This document shows, piece after piece, positions 13,401 to 25,220 of a stretch of 64,000 nucleotides of DNA (its first letter is position 1; each line of letters begins with the position of its first letter). A program made the position numbers and the translations under genes. The notes beneath the pieces were generated by a model, which was not told where the DNA came from, did no database searches, and worked only from the letters and a program-made list of their open reading frames with translations. Location of the stretch: positions 61,596,370 to 61,660,369 of the forward strand of contig CM049307.1 of assembly GCA_026874595.1 (NCBI GenBank). The letters run 5' to 3'. This stretch comes from Sipunculus nudus (Eukaryota; Annelida; Sipuncula; Golfingiida; Sipunculidae).

Positions 13401-16400
13401 AATTGATAAAATTGTTCATGTTATGTTTATGTCGCCACTACTTGAAGCTCCATGTGAGGTATTGGAGAACAACAAAAACAAATAAGTTAAACAGAGGCAC
13501 CTGATAAGATATAAGCATATATATTGATTCTACGAGCGCCACGTATCCAATGTTTGATGTACAGACACCGTTTGCTGCCTCATTTATTGGAACCTAAGTT
13601 ATACTTCAAAAAAAAAAAGTTTTTAAATTGAAAAAAAATGGGATTAATATTCTATCATTCAGGGTTCCTACACTTCCAGAAGATCCTATTTTCATGATTT
13701 TTTCATGAATTTTTTCAATAAATCATGACCTATTTTCGCTATGACGTAATTCAAAGCGAATTGAGTTGCTTCGATTAATTAAATCATTCGATTAATTAAA
13801 TCATTACTTTTTTACCGACAGAAAAGAGCATAGATGAGACATTCTAGACAGCCTGCATAAAACAATCTAAAAATAAAATCTCATGACATTTAATGAATTT
13901 TAGAAAATTTCCGAAAAATTTTGAATTGTCTAGTACCGGTACTGAATTTCAAAATGTCAAAATCCATGACTTTCTTCAGGGCGTAAAGACCCTGTCAGTT
14001 ATATCTATACCATCTGAACAGTCCGTAAGTTGCCGAACAGAAAAACTATCCCCTGCTTTAAATCCAGATGCAAAAAAAGAACATTTTAGGAAATGCCTCT
14101 TGATTTTGGCCCTCTTCGATTAGGGCCCATGTGACATTGTAGGATATTCCATAAACCGGTACCCTTAAATATATACACCTCTGATACACTATAAGTGGAC
14201 TCGCCCATTAATGTCCGGATAGTAAAGTAGCCACCCGGTGGGTCAGAGTGTAGGAAACAATCACTTATCAAGGTAGCGGGCCTAGGGTGTAGACCCCATC
14301 CTATATGGCTTCTAGGCAAGTCATTTAGTAGCTAGAGTATCCGTGTATAAGAAGATGGAAGTGAAGATGGTGTATAAGGAGATGACCAGCAAAGCTGTGT
14401 AGCCCGCAAGCCTACATATCTGTAGTAAAGCGTATACCCCCATAGACTGGCAGTATGGCCATGCTTTTGCTTAGTAATAACAGCATTCCAAATTTGGACA
14501 GATATTTTGTTTTTTTAATAAGTAATTTCCGGTGTTATTTTATTTATCCGCTTAGAAAATCTTACAACACAACCCTACGACCAACTAAAATGATCTACGA
14601 CTTCATGTTCACGACTACTTATTGTCGATCTCTTCCGACTTTTCGCAGAGATTAGTCATATACAGTCACACAGGGGGCCACGTTACGAGTGGTCGTTACC
14701 AGTCGGTGAGATTTTTAAGGGTTTTGTCTGACTGCATATCATGCAACCAAATGACTAATAGTGCAAATACTACCGACCGAACTTTGAATGAAAAGATGTG
14801 TTTTGCGATAACCACCAAGTGGTCGTACGATAAATACCGAAGGGTCGTGCATAGTTAAATACGAGTCCTCGAACTTTTCTGGGCGAGCGGTCGTAGGACC
14901 ACACAGAACCACTTACAAGTATATAGGAGTAGGTGCGACAGCACTTACAACTTGTCGTAATGTGTAAAAATTGCGAGTTTACGTCATGATCTATCAAATG
15001 ATTGGCTTATCCTTGCTAGCACCACGGAAGTTTTGAACATTTCAAAACCTCTGTTGAGTTTTACGGTCCAAGAGCAGTCAGCAGGGATCATGGAGGATGA
15101 CGACGGACAAAGCTACGGATTCTCCACGATTCCCTATGGATCTCTAGGAATTATTAACGGATCACCACAGATGGTCCTTAGCGGCCCTTTCGTGGTGATC
15201 CGTGGTGGGATCCGTAATGTTCAGTGTTACCTAGTTTTATAAAGACAACCTACGAGTTCTTGCGAGTCGTTAGGATTTGTCGTGTGACCATTCAAAGACT
15301 ACCTGCAATTGTCAGGTCGTAGGTGGTCGCAAAGCTAAGTCACAAACAACCAACGATTATGACTGTCGTAGGATTTCAACTGGACTACGACAGATGGAAC
15401 CGTCCTAGGGTTTGGAGAGGGTTTTTTTTAGCTCAGCTGACTTTCAGTCATGCTCAGCTATAGCGATCACTCTTTGTCCGTCGTCCATCTGTCCAGCTGT
15501 CCGTCTGTCCATCCGTTAACCAGGCACAAATCGTAACCGCTGGACCTAGAATCTTGTAACTTGAAATTCTGAGAAGACGAAGAAATATCTCTTTGGAAAC
15601 CAGAAATTAGGTCTCTGTTACCCATATCCTTTGAGCTATGGGGCCCCAAAGTACCCCCCAGAATAGTATAAAATTTCATACAAAAACTTCAATATCTCAT
15701 TAACTACATCACTGATGGTCATGATTTTGGCATACATATTGATCATGAGATGTTCCATTAGTTCCTGCAGACTGGTGGCGCCACCTGTATTTTTCGATCT
15801 TTTACGATTTTTTTCTCTCTATTTTTGAGACCTTTAAAAATGTGAACATCTGCTAACATTGCACAAATCGTATAGACTGGTCCTAGAATCTTCATTCTTA
15901 ACACAGTGAGAGACCTATGAAAAGTTTCCATGGAAACCAGAAATTAGGTCTCTGTTACCCATATCCTTTGAGCTATGGGGCCCCAAAGTACCCCCAGAAT
16001 AGTAAAAAATTTTTATACAAAAACTTCAATATCTCATTAACTACATCACTGGTGGTCATGATTTTTGGCATACATATTGATCAAGAGATGTTCCATCAAT
16101 TCCTGCAGACTGGTGGCGCCACATGTATTTTTTTCTCTATTTTGGAGACCTTTAAGGATGTATTTATCTGTCAACAGGGTACAAATCGTAATGACTGGAC
16201 CTAGAAACTTTGTTCTTGACACATATGGACACCCATGAAAAGTCTCCATGGAAACCTGGAATTAGGTCTCTGTTACCCATATCCTTTGAGCAATGGTACT
16301 CCAGTACAGCTCAGAATAATGGAAAATTTATACGAAAGCTGAAGTATCTGAACAATTAATGCAGAGATCACCATAATTGTTTGCATGGATATTGACCATG

Positions 16401-19400
16401 GAGTGTTTCATAAGTTTCTGCAGACTGGTGGCACCACCTGTATTTGTTCGGGTTTTTTAACGAATTTGTTTCTCTAGTTGTGAGACCTTTGAAGATATTA
16501 TTATCTGTTAACAGGGCGCAAATCGTGACAACTGGACCTAGAATCTTTATTCTTGACACACAGGGAGACCCATGAAAAGTCTCTTTGGAAACCTAAAATT
16601 AGGTCTCTGTTGCCCATATCCTTTGAGCAGTATGGCTCCAAAATACCCCCCCCCCCCCTCCCCCGGAATAATGAAAAATTTGATACAAAAACTGCAGTAT
16701 CTCAATAACTACATCACTGATGGTCATGATTTTTGGCATACATATTGATCATGAGGTGTTCCATTAGTTTCTGCAGACTTGGTGCGCCACCTCTATTATA
16801 TTCAAATTTATACGATTTTTTTTTCTCTATTTTTGAGACCTTTAAAGATGTGGTTATCTGTCAACAGGATAAAAATCGTAACAACTGGACCTAGAATCTT
16901 CATTCTTGTCATGCAAGGAGGCCCATGAAAAGTGTCTGTGGAAACCTGAAATTAGGTCTCTGTTTCCCATATCCCTCAAGAAATAGGACTCCGCAGTATC
17001 CCTCAGAATAATGGACAATTTGAGATAAATAAATACAGACACAATCTTGGCCTGTTGGTTAATCTGTTTGATGCTTCAGTTGAATGGGTATATACTACCA
17101 TTCAGATGATAAAATTTCCTTTTGCGAATCTCTTCCCAGTCAGCTGAGCGTCATGACCCATGGGTCACTTGTTTTATAAGTTCATCACCTATAAAATATA
17201 TGTTGTACGCCGATCGAAATTGGTCAGGGTTGTCAAAGTCTAATCGTAAGTTCTTCCTACGACATTCGTATGAGATCAAAACGAGGTTCGTTATACATTA
17301 GAAAAATTTCCCCAATTTGTGTTGTTTGATGAATGTGACTATAGATTAAGGCCAATCCACGGCGGTCGCAGGAATGACCTACAACGGAAGAACATTCGTA
17401 GGACCGTCATAGGTAGAACCTGCGACAATCCTTTGGATGTCACAGGAAAGTCCTGCGATGCGTAGGGCTTCAGAAAACCAAAATATCGTACGAAAGTCGT
17501 AGGATTATCGTGACACAGTCGTACGGCTTCGCATAAGAGACCTACAAAATCGGCCTGACATAAAGAATAACATAAAGGACGCTGAAAAAAATTGGAATAT
17601 GTTCAAAATTCTACGACAAGAGTGGGCGACAGATTTTCGTCGCCAAACACCTGAATTTCGAATGTGACATCCTGGTGTGGTGTATGTGACTTAGGCTTAA
17701 CCTATCGCTGCCATTCTTTGTGTGACTGTAAAAAAACACCTTTTTCATCACTTAAATTTTTATTTGAGATATTCGTAGATTATGTTTAGAAATAATCGTG
17801 GACGATTTTTACAAGTGGATTAACAGTATTATATGCGTGTGTGTTTGTATGTGTGTGTGAGAGAGAGAGAGACAGAGCGAGAGAGTGATAAGGGCAAAGA
17901 GAAAAACTACTATTGATCCTTTAAAGTCACTTTTATTTATCTAAATTCGGCAGTTTCATATAACATAACGTTTAGAAAAAGGCAATAAAGAGTTGTGACA
18001 TCTAAAATTAAAGGGAGGTGCCACCCTTGCTACTGCGTATCGCGGACGCGCAGCTACTTTACTGGTGCACTTGGTATTTTGACACACTGAAAGCAGCGCC
18101 CAGAATGAGAAATCAGGGCCTTATTAAACACATGAAAAAAGACCCTTACGTAATAGAATCGATCTTGATACTGAGTTAATCATTAAGATTTGGTCTATCC
18201 CTTTCCTATGACATAAAAAATTAGCTGATAATTCGTATTTTTAATGGTAATTTATTAATCTTAACAATGGTTAAAATGCCTTTATTTAGGGCCGTCAGAA
18301 ACCCCAGGCCCACAGAAAACAGCTGTATCATACTAATTTTATGCGTATTTTACACTTTTTAGAATTGATTATAATAGATTGGACAGTAATCTAACCATAG
18401 ACACCAGAAAGATAACTAAAATTTGGAAAATCAAGACGGTCAATTTTCCCGGACATACGTCTCCCGGGCCCTAATCAAAATGCATTTACACTCCATTACA
18501 AAATATATATTTCTCATTTTACTGGTAACGTTAGATTAAACAATCATATAACTGTGTACACGATTTAAAACGAAAAATATTCCGATTTTCAAGCGTTTAT
18601 TACGGATTTTGGGATGGTCTCATAAACGGCTATATAATGAACGTACCGTAGACGATGACCTGACCTAAATCGTCATGCATTTTACGGGTATACAGAGGTC
18701 CAATTTTCAACATGTTTCGATTTTAATAGCCCTAATGTTTACTCCTGCTACTGTTTAAATGTTTAATTTTTATTTGAACTGGTAAAACCATAATCTTCAA
18801 ATAAATTTCAATTTTATGTTTTAGGTATTAGTTAGGACCACAGATTAATGTAGCACTATATCATACAATCACTACTTTACTTAGTGAAAAAATAGGAAAT
18901 AATTGGAGGTGGCAAATCTATAATTAATTGGCTTCTGCTGCTTAATTTATTGCCCTCCACACAACTCTGTATACAATACCACTCCTGCTTACAGACATGG
19001 GGTCTATTACAGTCGTTCTATTACTATTACTATTACTATTACTTTAAATTTCTGATATTACTATTACTATTACAACATTTTATCTTCTATTACTATTACT
19101 ATTACTATTACCTGGGTATCTATTACTATAACTATTACTATTACTTAAACTGATGGGAGGATTCTAGACCTTGCGCAGCCATGAGTGCTATAAACTAGCA
19201 CTACATTCACATGTTTAAATAATATTAAAAGCAACTATATCATCCAGTTACTTACACAATTTTCTTATACTGTGTCTGTCATTTACAAGAAGCCTAATGA
19301 TACTTGAGATCTTAATTATTTCAGCTTCTTTTATTCTGTTTTTTTTTATATTTTGAAACCTCAGTGATCGTTATTGGGATGTATCAAGTCGAAATTAAAA

Positions 19401-22400
19401 GATAATTGTATGAACTCTTGAATACATGTAATTTAAAAGCAACCTATTGTAAAGGCCCTGGCATATGTAAAATATTGATTTATAATTATATATGCATACT
19501 TGTATATTTTATATTGTTTTCATATACATTTCACATAAATTTATTTTATAGTACATACTTCCGTTTAGATATAATCTTGTTCTCATAGCCAATAAATAAA
19601 GATTTTCAGTGTAACTAAAAATTTTCTCCAGAGGAATTATTCATGATTATTGCATAATATTATTTAGAATCAAAGCTGACAATTCAGTCCTTTATGTATT
19701 TATCAGGAGAGGAATTTATATAGGGCTGTGTCCTGTTTCCCAATCCTTATAAATATATCCAATAAAAATACTGTTTTCGTCAAGATTCTGGACAGAACCA
19801 AACTGGAGACTAAAGTATCCCATCTTCTCAGGTGTATATGTTCATTTGGATGTGATGCCATGTTTTATTCCATCACCTAGTACATCTTGAGAGTGAACAG
19901 AGAGGTGGTAAACTTTACAATAGCATGCATGGCGTTTATTCTTCAGGCATGCCTTTCTTCATTGCAGCAAAACAAGCATAGGATAATTTAGGAATATGGA
20001 GAGTGATTTAAACTTACATCAATTTTACAATACAAATAAAATATTATTTAAATCACTTTCATAATAAATTTGATATTAAACAATCTTGTACTTTAAATTT
20101 TGTACATAACAGGATCTAATTATTTGATATCAAAATTTCAGATATAAAATAATAAAATATTAACATTTACTTATATTCTCATATTATATAATCAAATGAA
20201 TTAATATCGTGAAAAAAATGGTTCATTTAATTTTCAAAATATAAATTAACATAATTTTAAATACTGAAGGTCTGCAAAATTGGAACTATGAATTAATAGA
20301 CAAGTATTAAAAGAATAGTTTTAAAAGAATATGTGTATAAATTAACTAGATAATACATGTGCCTGCAGTATGAATTTATCCAAGTGATTGTAGTACTGGT
20401 ATGAGTTTATAGCATTATGGGCTTCAATACATTATGGGTAGTGAAAACACCATAAGCTTATCATGAACAATCTGGTTCCATATTATATTTTTTCTTGAAT
20501 GTGTGTTATTGCAATCTGTATGATTAAAATGCAAACTGGCTTGTGAAAACAAATCTAGGTACATTTCAGAATATGCATATGGATTGATGGATGTGAGATA
20601 AGATGTACATGTCACAATAATAATACACTATTTACTAGTATCTGTCTCTTAACATTAAACATGCGTCTGTTTATCCATGGTTTACTAATCAAAGGTCAGA
20701 TTGTGCCAGGTAACTTATTGGCTGTGACCTACTCTTTCCAGTACTCTTATGTAATTAGCACCAGTGGTCACCAGCAATGTGGCAGCTGGCCCATGCTTGC
20801 CTCAACAATAGGCACATCCTGGGCAATTACTGGACATGAACTGAGTCTGTTCAGCATTATTTGCTGATATGCTTCATGATCAAGGGGCTCACAAGAAGTA
20901 AAAGAAAGTAATATGTATTACTCTATTACTTTGCCTTCTGTTTCTATTACTATTACTATTACAGCTAAATTTTTTGAGTCTATTACTATTACTATTACTA
21001 TAACATGGAAAAAGCTGTAATAGTCTATTACTATTACTATTACTTATTATTATTACCCCATGTCTGCCTGCTTAGTCACTTATCTCAGAATTTCATGTCA
21101 TCATGCTAAAGATAACTACTTTTATAGATATATGCATCATTTTTATGCAATTTTCTATATTCTTGAAATACAGAAACTAGTGTTTGACTGCCCTAGATCT
21201 GTGGTGACCCCATATTTTTGGGGGATGAAAATTTATCATATAGTGATATAAGTGATTCATAGGCCAAAGTAAAATAAGAAATCAATTCTAGTTTTTGTAA
21301 ATTTTATTTTATTCCTGCAAGGGAATGATGTATTCTGGTCATTTCCGCCAGGTATTTATTTTTATTATATATGAAATTTGGCAATATATTTTTCTGCTTT
21401 TTTTATGATAAAATGTCTTTATTTCATCAAAAAATGATTTTGTTCACTTCTTTTATTAAAAAAAAATTAAATAACACTTTATTGCAATTCTGTAGCTTAT
21501 CATATTCTTTAACTGATTTTTCTTCATTCCATCATAAAATCCAGTTGACCACCGTCTTCTTTAATGGTCATATCTTACCAAAATGCATGGTGACCACACT
21601 TGATCAGTTTGATTTCCAACATGAATCAACCTTAGGCACAAAGTATAAAAGTTTCAGTTGATTATCAGTTCCAAAAATAATAGTGGCACTTCACTTTATG
21701 TGAAATTGAGCGCTCGAAATTATCCAATAAAATTGTCATAGCATTCATCCTTCAACCACGAAGAGTTAGACACTTCATTGCTTCACAGGTCTTTTCGTAA
21801 CCACCTACATAAGGTTTAAGGATTATCGTGAAAATAACAGATCTTATTTGGTGGCCATTGGGGATTTTATGATTTTACAAAAGAAATGGCAGTGTGTGTA
21901 CAAAGTAATGGTTTTACATGTACACACAATTTACCATAATTGGTAAATCATTATTTACTACAGTTGCAACAAGACAGCCATTGAAACATAATTAAGCATA
22001 GTGGTGGCCTATGTCATGATAAGTGGTTACCATAACAAAACCGATTAATAATAAATTATATTATAATACGTGGACAATAACGAGAATACTGGGTTTCCTA
22101 TATAAATATCCAGTGCAGTGGCATAATATGAGTATAATATATTAGCCCACGTTGTAGAAGTAGAGATGACAGCTGCGAATCGAGTGCTATGAAATTAACA
22201 AGCAAAGAAGTGAAGCGATCACTTTTTCAGGGGGAACTCTCGGTGTAAAATTTTATCAAAGTGGCCGGGGCATATTGTTTTACCCATGTCCGTCATTCCG
22301 TCATTCCGTCATTCCGAAATCAAACAGTTGTATGGACTATTTTTTTCGCAATGCCTGCAGATATTGGCCTGATTTTTGGTGTGAAGGCAGATAATGAACA

Positions 22401-24808
22401 GTTACAGATCGAGTTCGCGTTTCGTCCCGATTTACCCACTTTTGACTGTTTTACGGCTCCTTAACTTAGAAAATTTCATGAAAAATAGAGATTTTCATGA
22501 CAAATACACATGTACGGACTTTTTTTCGCAATGCCTGCAGATATTGGCCTGATTTTTGGTGTGTGGGCAGATATTGACCAGTTACAGATCGAGTTCGCGT
22601 TTCGTCCCGGTTGACCTACTTTTGACCGTTTTACGGCTCTTGAACATAGAAATTTTCATGAAAAATATAAATGTTCATGACAAATACACATGGACGGACT
22701 TTATTTCGCAATGTCTGCAGATATTGGCCCGGTTTTTCGTGTGTGGGCAGATAATGACCAGTTACAGATCGAGTTCGGGTTTTGTCCCGGTTGACCTACT
22801 TTTGTCCGTTTTACGGCTCCTAAACTTAGAAAATTCATGAAAAATATAAATTTTCATGAGAAATACACATGTACAGACTTTTTTTCGCAATGCCTGCAGA
22901 TATTGGCCTGATTTTTGGTGTGTGGGCAGATAATGACTAGTTACAGATCGAGTTCTCGTTTCATCCCAGTTGAACTATTTTTGACCATATGACAGAGATC
23001 CTGAACATAGGAAATTTCATGAAAGACAGAAATTTTTATGAAAAATGCACATGTATTTACTTTTTTTCACAATGCCTGCAGATACTGGCCTGATTTTTGG
23101 TGTGTCGCTTGATAATGACCCGTTACAGATCAAGTTTGCATTTTGCCCTTGTTGACCTACTTTTGACCATACGACACCTCCCGAACTTAAAAAAAAATTT
23201 ACAAAATTTAACAAATGTTTCTAATTTGCCCCAGGCGGGGGCATTCGTGTCGTTCCGACACATCTAGTCTTAACATTTGCATTGTTCTTAGACTGAAACT
23301 GGATGATTTATAAATGCATATTTTAAAATTAAAATGATTTAATAAAAATTGTTGTAAGCAAAGATAACCCTAAAAGTTTGAAAGTCCGTATAGTAGAATT
23401 AATTTTGTGTGTAACTCGATTAAATTTATGTCTGACAGATTAAATTATAAATTTAATGTAGGTTACACTTCCTGGGTGTATCCCACTGTAGCGACGGCGA
23501 CCGTGTTGTTGATCTTGGCGGGTGTAATCATCGGAGGGGTTTGCTGCAAAAGGTTAGTTGCAGTCACGTAGTATGAGTCATATTGACTGGTTAATTTCAG
23601 AGCCGTTTAGTTCACCATGGTATCCATTATGACATCACATTATTACATTAGGCGTGTTTGGCCGGTTCCCTGCCCTATTTCTCTCCCTATACGTCTCGTC
23701 TTATGACACGGGAACTACTGGGGTCCCACTACTAACTCTAGTGCATCAGTCCAAAGAACTCAATACTATAGAACATCTGACAGTGAATTTTGGAAGAACA
23801 ACAGTTATGGCAAGAAATATATCCACCCATTTTAGCTATTGAGACTATTTAATTAAGAAAACTAAATATGATGTAAAATGAAAGCATGTTTTTTTTCATT
23901 ACAATAACTAGAAACCCATTACAAAGGTTATTGTTGCAGTTCATTGCTGCCAACTTCTGTTGATTATTCCCGTTGACTTCCCAATTTTCACTTGGTATTC
24001 TGGTGACCTGCTTGATCCCTTCTAAAAAATCTCATCTTTACCAAAGAATAAATGTATAAACATTAAAAAAAAATCCTCTAAAACTTTGACCAATTAGACC
24101 CCTTACATCATTATTTTTGTGATTATCTCATATTTACGTCTATGTGGACTATTTTCTTTAATGGCCGCTACGGGGCACCAGTGTTGATAGCAAACGACAT
24201 ATATGTAGGCCTAGGTTATTACCTGACTACATTTGGGCTTAATTTGTTGGGAGAAAATATGGTTCAAGCGGTAGCATGGCAGGTTGGGTGCTATATGTCT
24301 GCTAGTTGGTTATATGTGCGGAGAGTGTAAATTAAAATATAGGTGGAATTCACTTATTTAGTGATTTACAATTCACTCAAGATTTGAACCTTATGAATTT
24401 TAGCCTGCATACATGAGATACCTATTCCAACTCTTGTATTTTTGCAAAAGGCATAGGAAGCAAGCACGTGCGGCCCCTCCGGACTTCACTAGAGAACGCT
24501 ACAGCTTTGAAGAAAACTCGGCAGTTATTGCTGGCGTGCCATGTGGGGGCGGGGAGCACTTTCATTTTAACACACTCCCGGTTCGTTCCCCGTTCACCGA
24601 AATCGACATGGGCAGTCCCCGGGACCCGCCGAATGTCGACGAGGGTAACAAAATGATCTTCTCAAGGAACTATAAGAATGCCGCCTCCAGCTTCCAGGAC
24701 ATTGCAGATTTAAGGGACCAGCCAAGTCGTCCAGCCAGAAAGGAGCGCCGCCAAGCGGATACAAATCAAATTTATGGCAACTTACCCGATTTCCGCATCT
24801 GCACTTAA
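8761..24808 (+). CDS. Type I membrane protein with SUEL-type lectin-like ectodomain (five exons)
   Basis: I joined exons 8761-8809, 9280-9897, 13101-13286, 23462-23552 and 24451-24808. Every junction is GT-AG and the phases (1,1,1,2) fit without a break, giving 433 residues. Residues 1-17 are a signal peptide. Residues 28-117 match the SUEL/galactose-binding lectin pattern: an EG-C-L-C opening, a YTG where YGR is usual, then a C..C pair and a closing ILTYKC block. Residues 118-222 form a second, unassigned extracellular module. Residues 224-284 are Cys-rich. Residues 290-311 are a transmembrane helix followed by CCKRHRK. The tail is 118 residues. N-glycosylation sequons lie at N76, N84, N126 and N139. 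Family knowledge: SUEL domains bind galactose or rhamnose and occur in EVA-1, latrophilins and egg lectins. The altered YGR/DPC positions make sugar binding uncertain. I infer a cell-surface receptor or adhesion protein. An in-frame ATG at 8695 is an alternative start, but it would bury the signal peptide. The name is unknown to me. Confidence 0.85.
9060..9220. repeat. Possible MITE remnant with CGACCACC words (intron 1)
   Basis: TCTAACGACCACCTCAGTTTAGCGACC, split here only for description, and TTGACGACCACCTTG recur within 120 bases. Similar GTGGTCGC...GGGGTCCCACTG DNA occurs at 55110-55155. Clean termini were not found. Confidence 0.25.
9280..9897 (+). CDS. Exon 2 of lectin-like receptor: SUEL-like domain and second extracellular module
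   Basis: Exon 2 starts after the acceptor TTGTAG at 9279 and ends before GTGAGA at 9898. This acceptor was chosen over a better pyrimidine tract ending at 9346 because only 9280 fits the phase of exon 1. It encodes residues 18-222. The first half is the SUEL-like domain, with Cys at 28, 30, 31, 34, 38, 81, 87, 103 and 115. The second half, residues 125-215, has three more cysteines, two N-glycosylation sequons and a beta-rich look, but I cannot assign it to a family. Confidence 0.85.
9951..10338. mobile_element. MITE with CTGTGGTTG terminal inverted repeats, TA target
   Basis: The left end CTGTGGTTGCC and the right end (reverse complement CTGTGGTTGGC) are inverted and flanked by TA on both sides. 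The similarity carries inward through TTCAAATTCGCG and related GCG-rich words. At 388 bp without an ORF, it is a Tc1/mariner-type MITE by its TA target. It lies 53 bases past the exon 2 donor of the lectin-like receptor. Confidence 0.7.
10339..10408. repeat. (TA)n array beside MITE
   Basis: About 35 TA units start exactly at the right-hand TA of the MITE at 9951-10338. Confidence 0.95.
10410..11299. other. Intron 2 DNA between TA array and Q2
   Basis: Plain AT-rich intron sequence. Nothing else is recognised. Confidence 0.5.
11300..12728 (+). mobile_element. Family Q element, copy 2 (intron 2 of lectin-like receptor)
   Basis: The left end has TGACCCATCGGTCA (11304-11317, one mismatch from the palindrome in Q1) and then TGACGCTCAGCCGAC. 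The right end has the hairpin with arms near 12697-12708 and 12714-12724. The core has about four diverged units with the same GGTAACAGAGACCT and GCGCCACC words. The run GATGGACAGACGGATGGACG just before the hairpin is shared with Q1. Confidence 0.75.
12881..12946. repeat. (ACT)n/(AAT)n microsatellite
   Basis: ACT triplets pass into AAT triplets. It lies about 150 bases after the end of Q2. Confidence 0.9.
13101..13286 (+). CDS. Exon 3 of lectin-like receptor: Cys-rich membrane-proximal module
   Basis: The exon lies between acceptor ATCTGCAG and donor GTAGAA and is 186 nt, exactly 62 codons, phase 1 on both sides. A symmetric exon of this kind suits a module that can be shuffled. It encodes residues 224-284 with six cysteines and a WCGKMICE segment. 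I do not recognise the fold. Confidence 0.85.
13287..14559. other. Start of intron 3
   Basis: AT-rich, with no gene or repeat family seen. The GTAGAA donor at 13287 opens the intron. Confidence 0.5.
15157..15203. repeat. Perfect 12-bp inverted repeat (hairpin)
   Basis: ACGGATCACCAC (15157-15168) and GTGGTGATCCGT (15192-15203) are exact reverse complements with a 23-base loop. It lies in the TCGTAGG-rich block of intron 3. No function is known to me. Confidence 0.8.
15428..17175 (-). mobile_element. Family Q element, copy 3 (intron 3 of lectin-like receptor)
   Basis: This is an inverted copy. The hairpin end lies at 15428-15460 and the perfect palindrome TGACCCATGGGTCA at 17154-17167. Between them are about four units with GGTGGCGCCACC, AGATGTTCCAT and TCTGTTACCCATATCC (the reverse complement of the Q1 words). 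Its palindrome-proximal 130 bases match 770-905 of Q1 closely. Confidence 0.8.
17829..17886. repeat. (GT)n then (GA)n microsatellite
   Basis: An interrupted GT tract runs straight into GA repeats. Confidence 0.85.
19015..19151. repeat. TATTAC cluster 1
   Basis: Blocks of (TATTAC)2-5 are separated by unique spacers of 10-20 bases (TTTAAATTTCTGA, AACATTTTATCTTC, CTGGGTATC). This is unlike an ordinary continuous microsatellite. The Y- and F-rich ORF across it is an artefact. Confidence 0.8.
20934..21055. repeat. TATTAC cluster 2
   Basis: Same make-up as 19015-19151: blocks of CTATTACTATTACTATTAC split by short spacers (AGCTAAATTTTTTGAG, ATAACATGGAAAAAGC). The orientation is the same. The two clusters stand 1.9 kb apart in intron 3. 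Confidence 0.8.
22255..23267 (+). mobile_element. Helitron-like element R with 180-bp tandem core
   Basis: The 3' end is GTGTCG-TTC-CGACAC (23247-23261), then AT and CTAG (23264-23267), a Helitron-type hairpin and CTAG. The core has five units; CGCAATGCCTGCAGATATTG or a near match starts at 22347, 22527, 22707, 22886 and 23068. The 5' side opens with GGCCGGGGCATATTG and a CCGTCATT triplet run. The exact 5' base is uncertain. No protein is encoded. It sits in intron 3 of the lectin-like receptor, just before the transmembrane exon. Confidence 0.75.
23462..23552 (+). CDS. Exon 4 of lectin-like receptor: transmembrane helix
   Basis: This 91-nt exon sits between AATGTAG and GTTAGT, starting in phase 1 and ending in phase 2. 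It encodes W289-VYPTV, then a run of about 20 hydrophobic residues rich in V, L, I, A and G, then VCCKR. It was found by frame joining and is too short to stand out as an ORF. The Helitron-like element R ends about 195 bases upstream. Confidence 0.85.
24451..24808 (+). CDS. Exon 5 of lectin-like receptor: cytoplasmic tail and stop
   Basis: The exon starts after TTTTTGCAAAAG and completes the split Arg codon to give CCKRHRKQAR across the junction. The 118-residue tail is polar, with acidic and basic patches. It holds several tyrosines (RERYSF, RNYKN, QIYGNL). YGNL fits a YxxPhi endocytic sorting motif. The reading frame stops at TAA (24806-24808). Confidence 0.85.
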
Positions 24809-25220
24809 CCACAAATCCAGCACTTTTTCATATGGTGATATAGAGTGAAAGTTCGTAAGAAAGACTTCGTTTAGATAGTTTGAATGATCTATATATTTCT
24901 ATATATTTCACACATTTTGAAACCAGGATGGTCTATTCAGTGCATTTAGCTGATTTTCAACAGGCTCCTGGGCACAGTGTACATCCCAATCTTATATGTA
25001 TATTTTAATTATTTCTAATCATTTATATTAACCCTTATCAAAGTACAAAACTCTTTGGAAAAATTTGTGATGCCATTTGATTAGGTGTCTGCTGTGATTA
25101 GGTTTCTGCTGTGACCTGTTGTCTCACTGGCATAAATATGGACAGACGTACATGGATATCGGAACAGGACTATATGTAGTAGCATGAATCTGACCTAAAC
25201 ATTTAGTGTCCGTCTTTGCA

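Larger units (their letters stand above)
14560..17660. repeat. TCGTAGG/CCTACGA-rich block, split by Q3
   Basis: On both sides of Q3 (14560-15425 and 17180-17660) the words TCGTAGG and CCTACGA or close variants recur (for example near 14573, 14889, 15327, 15368, 17255, 17395 and 17499). GTCGTTAGGATTTGTCGTG on the left resembles GTCGTAGGATTATCGTG on the right. It looks like one older repeat-rich element into which Q3 inserted. Confidence 0.45.
17887..22254. other. Intron 3 DNA around the TATTAC clusters
   Basis: Only the two TATTAC clusters stand out. Several short ORFs here (for example 20661-20867 and 21371-21661) lack domains and splice support and are treated as noise. Confidence 0.5.
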
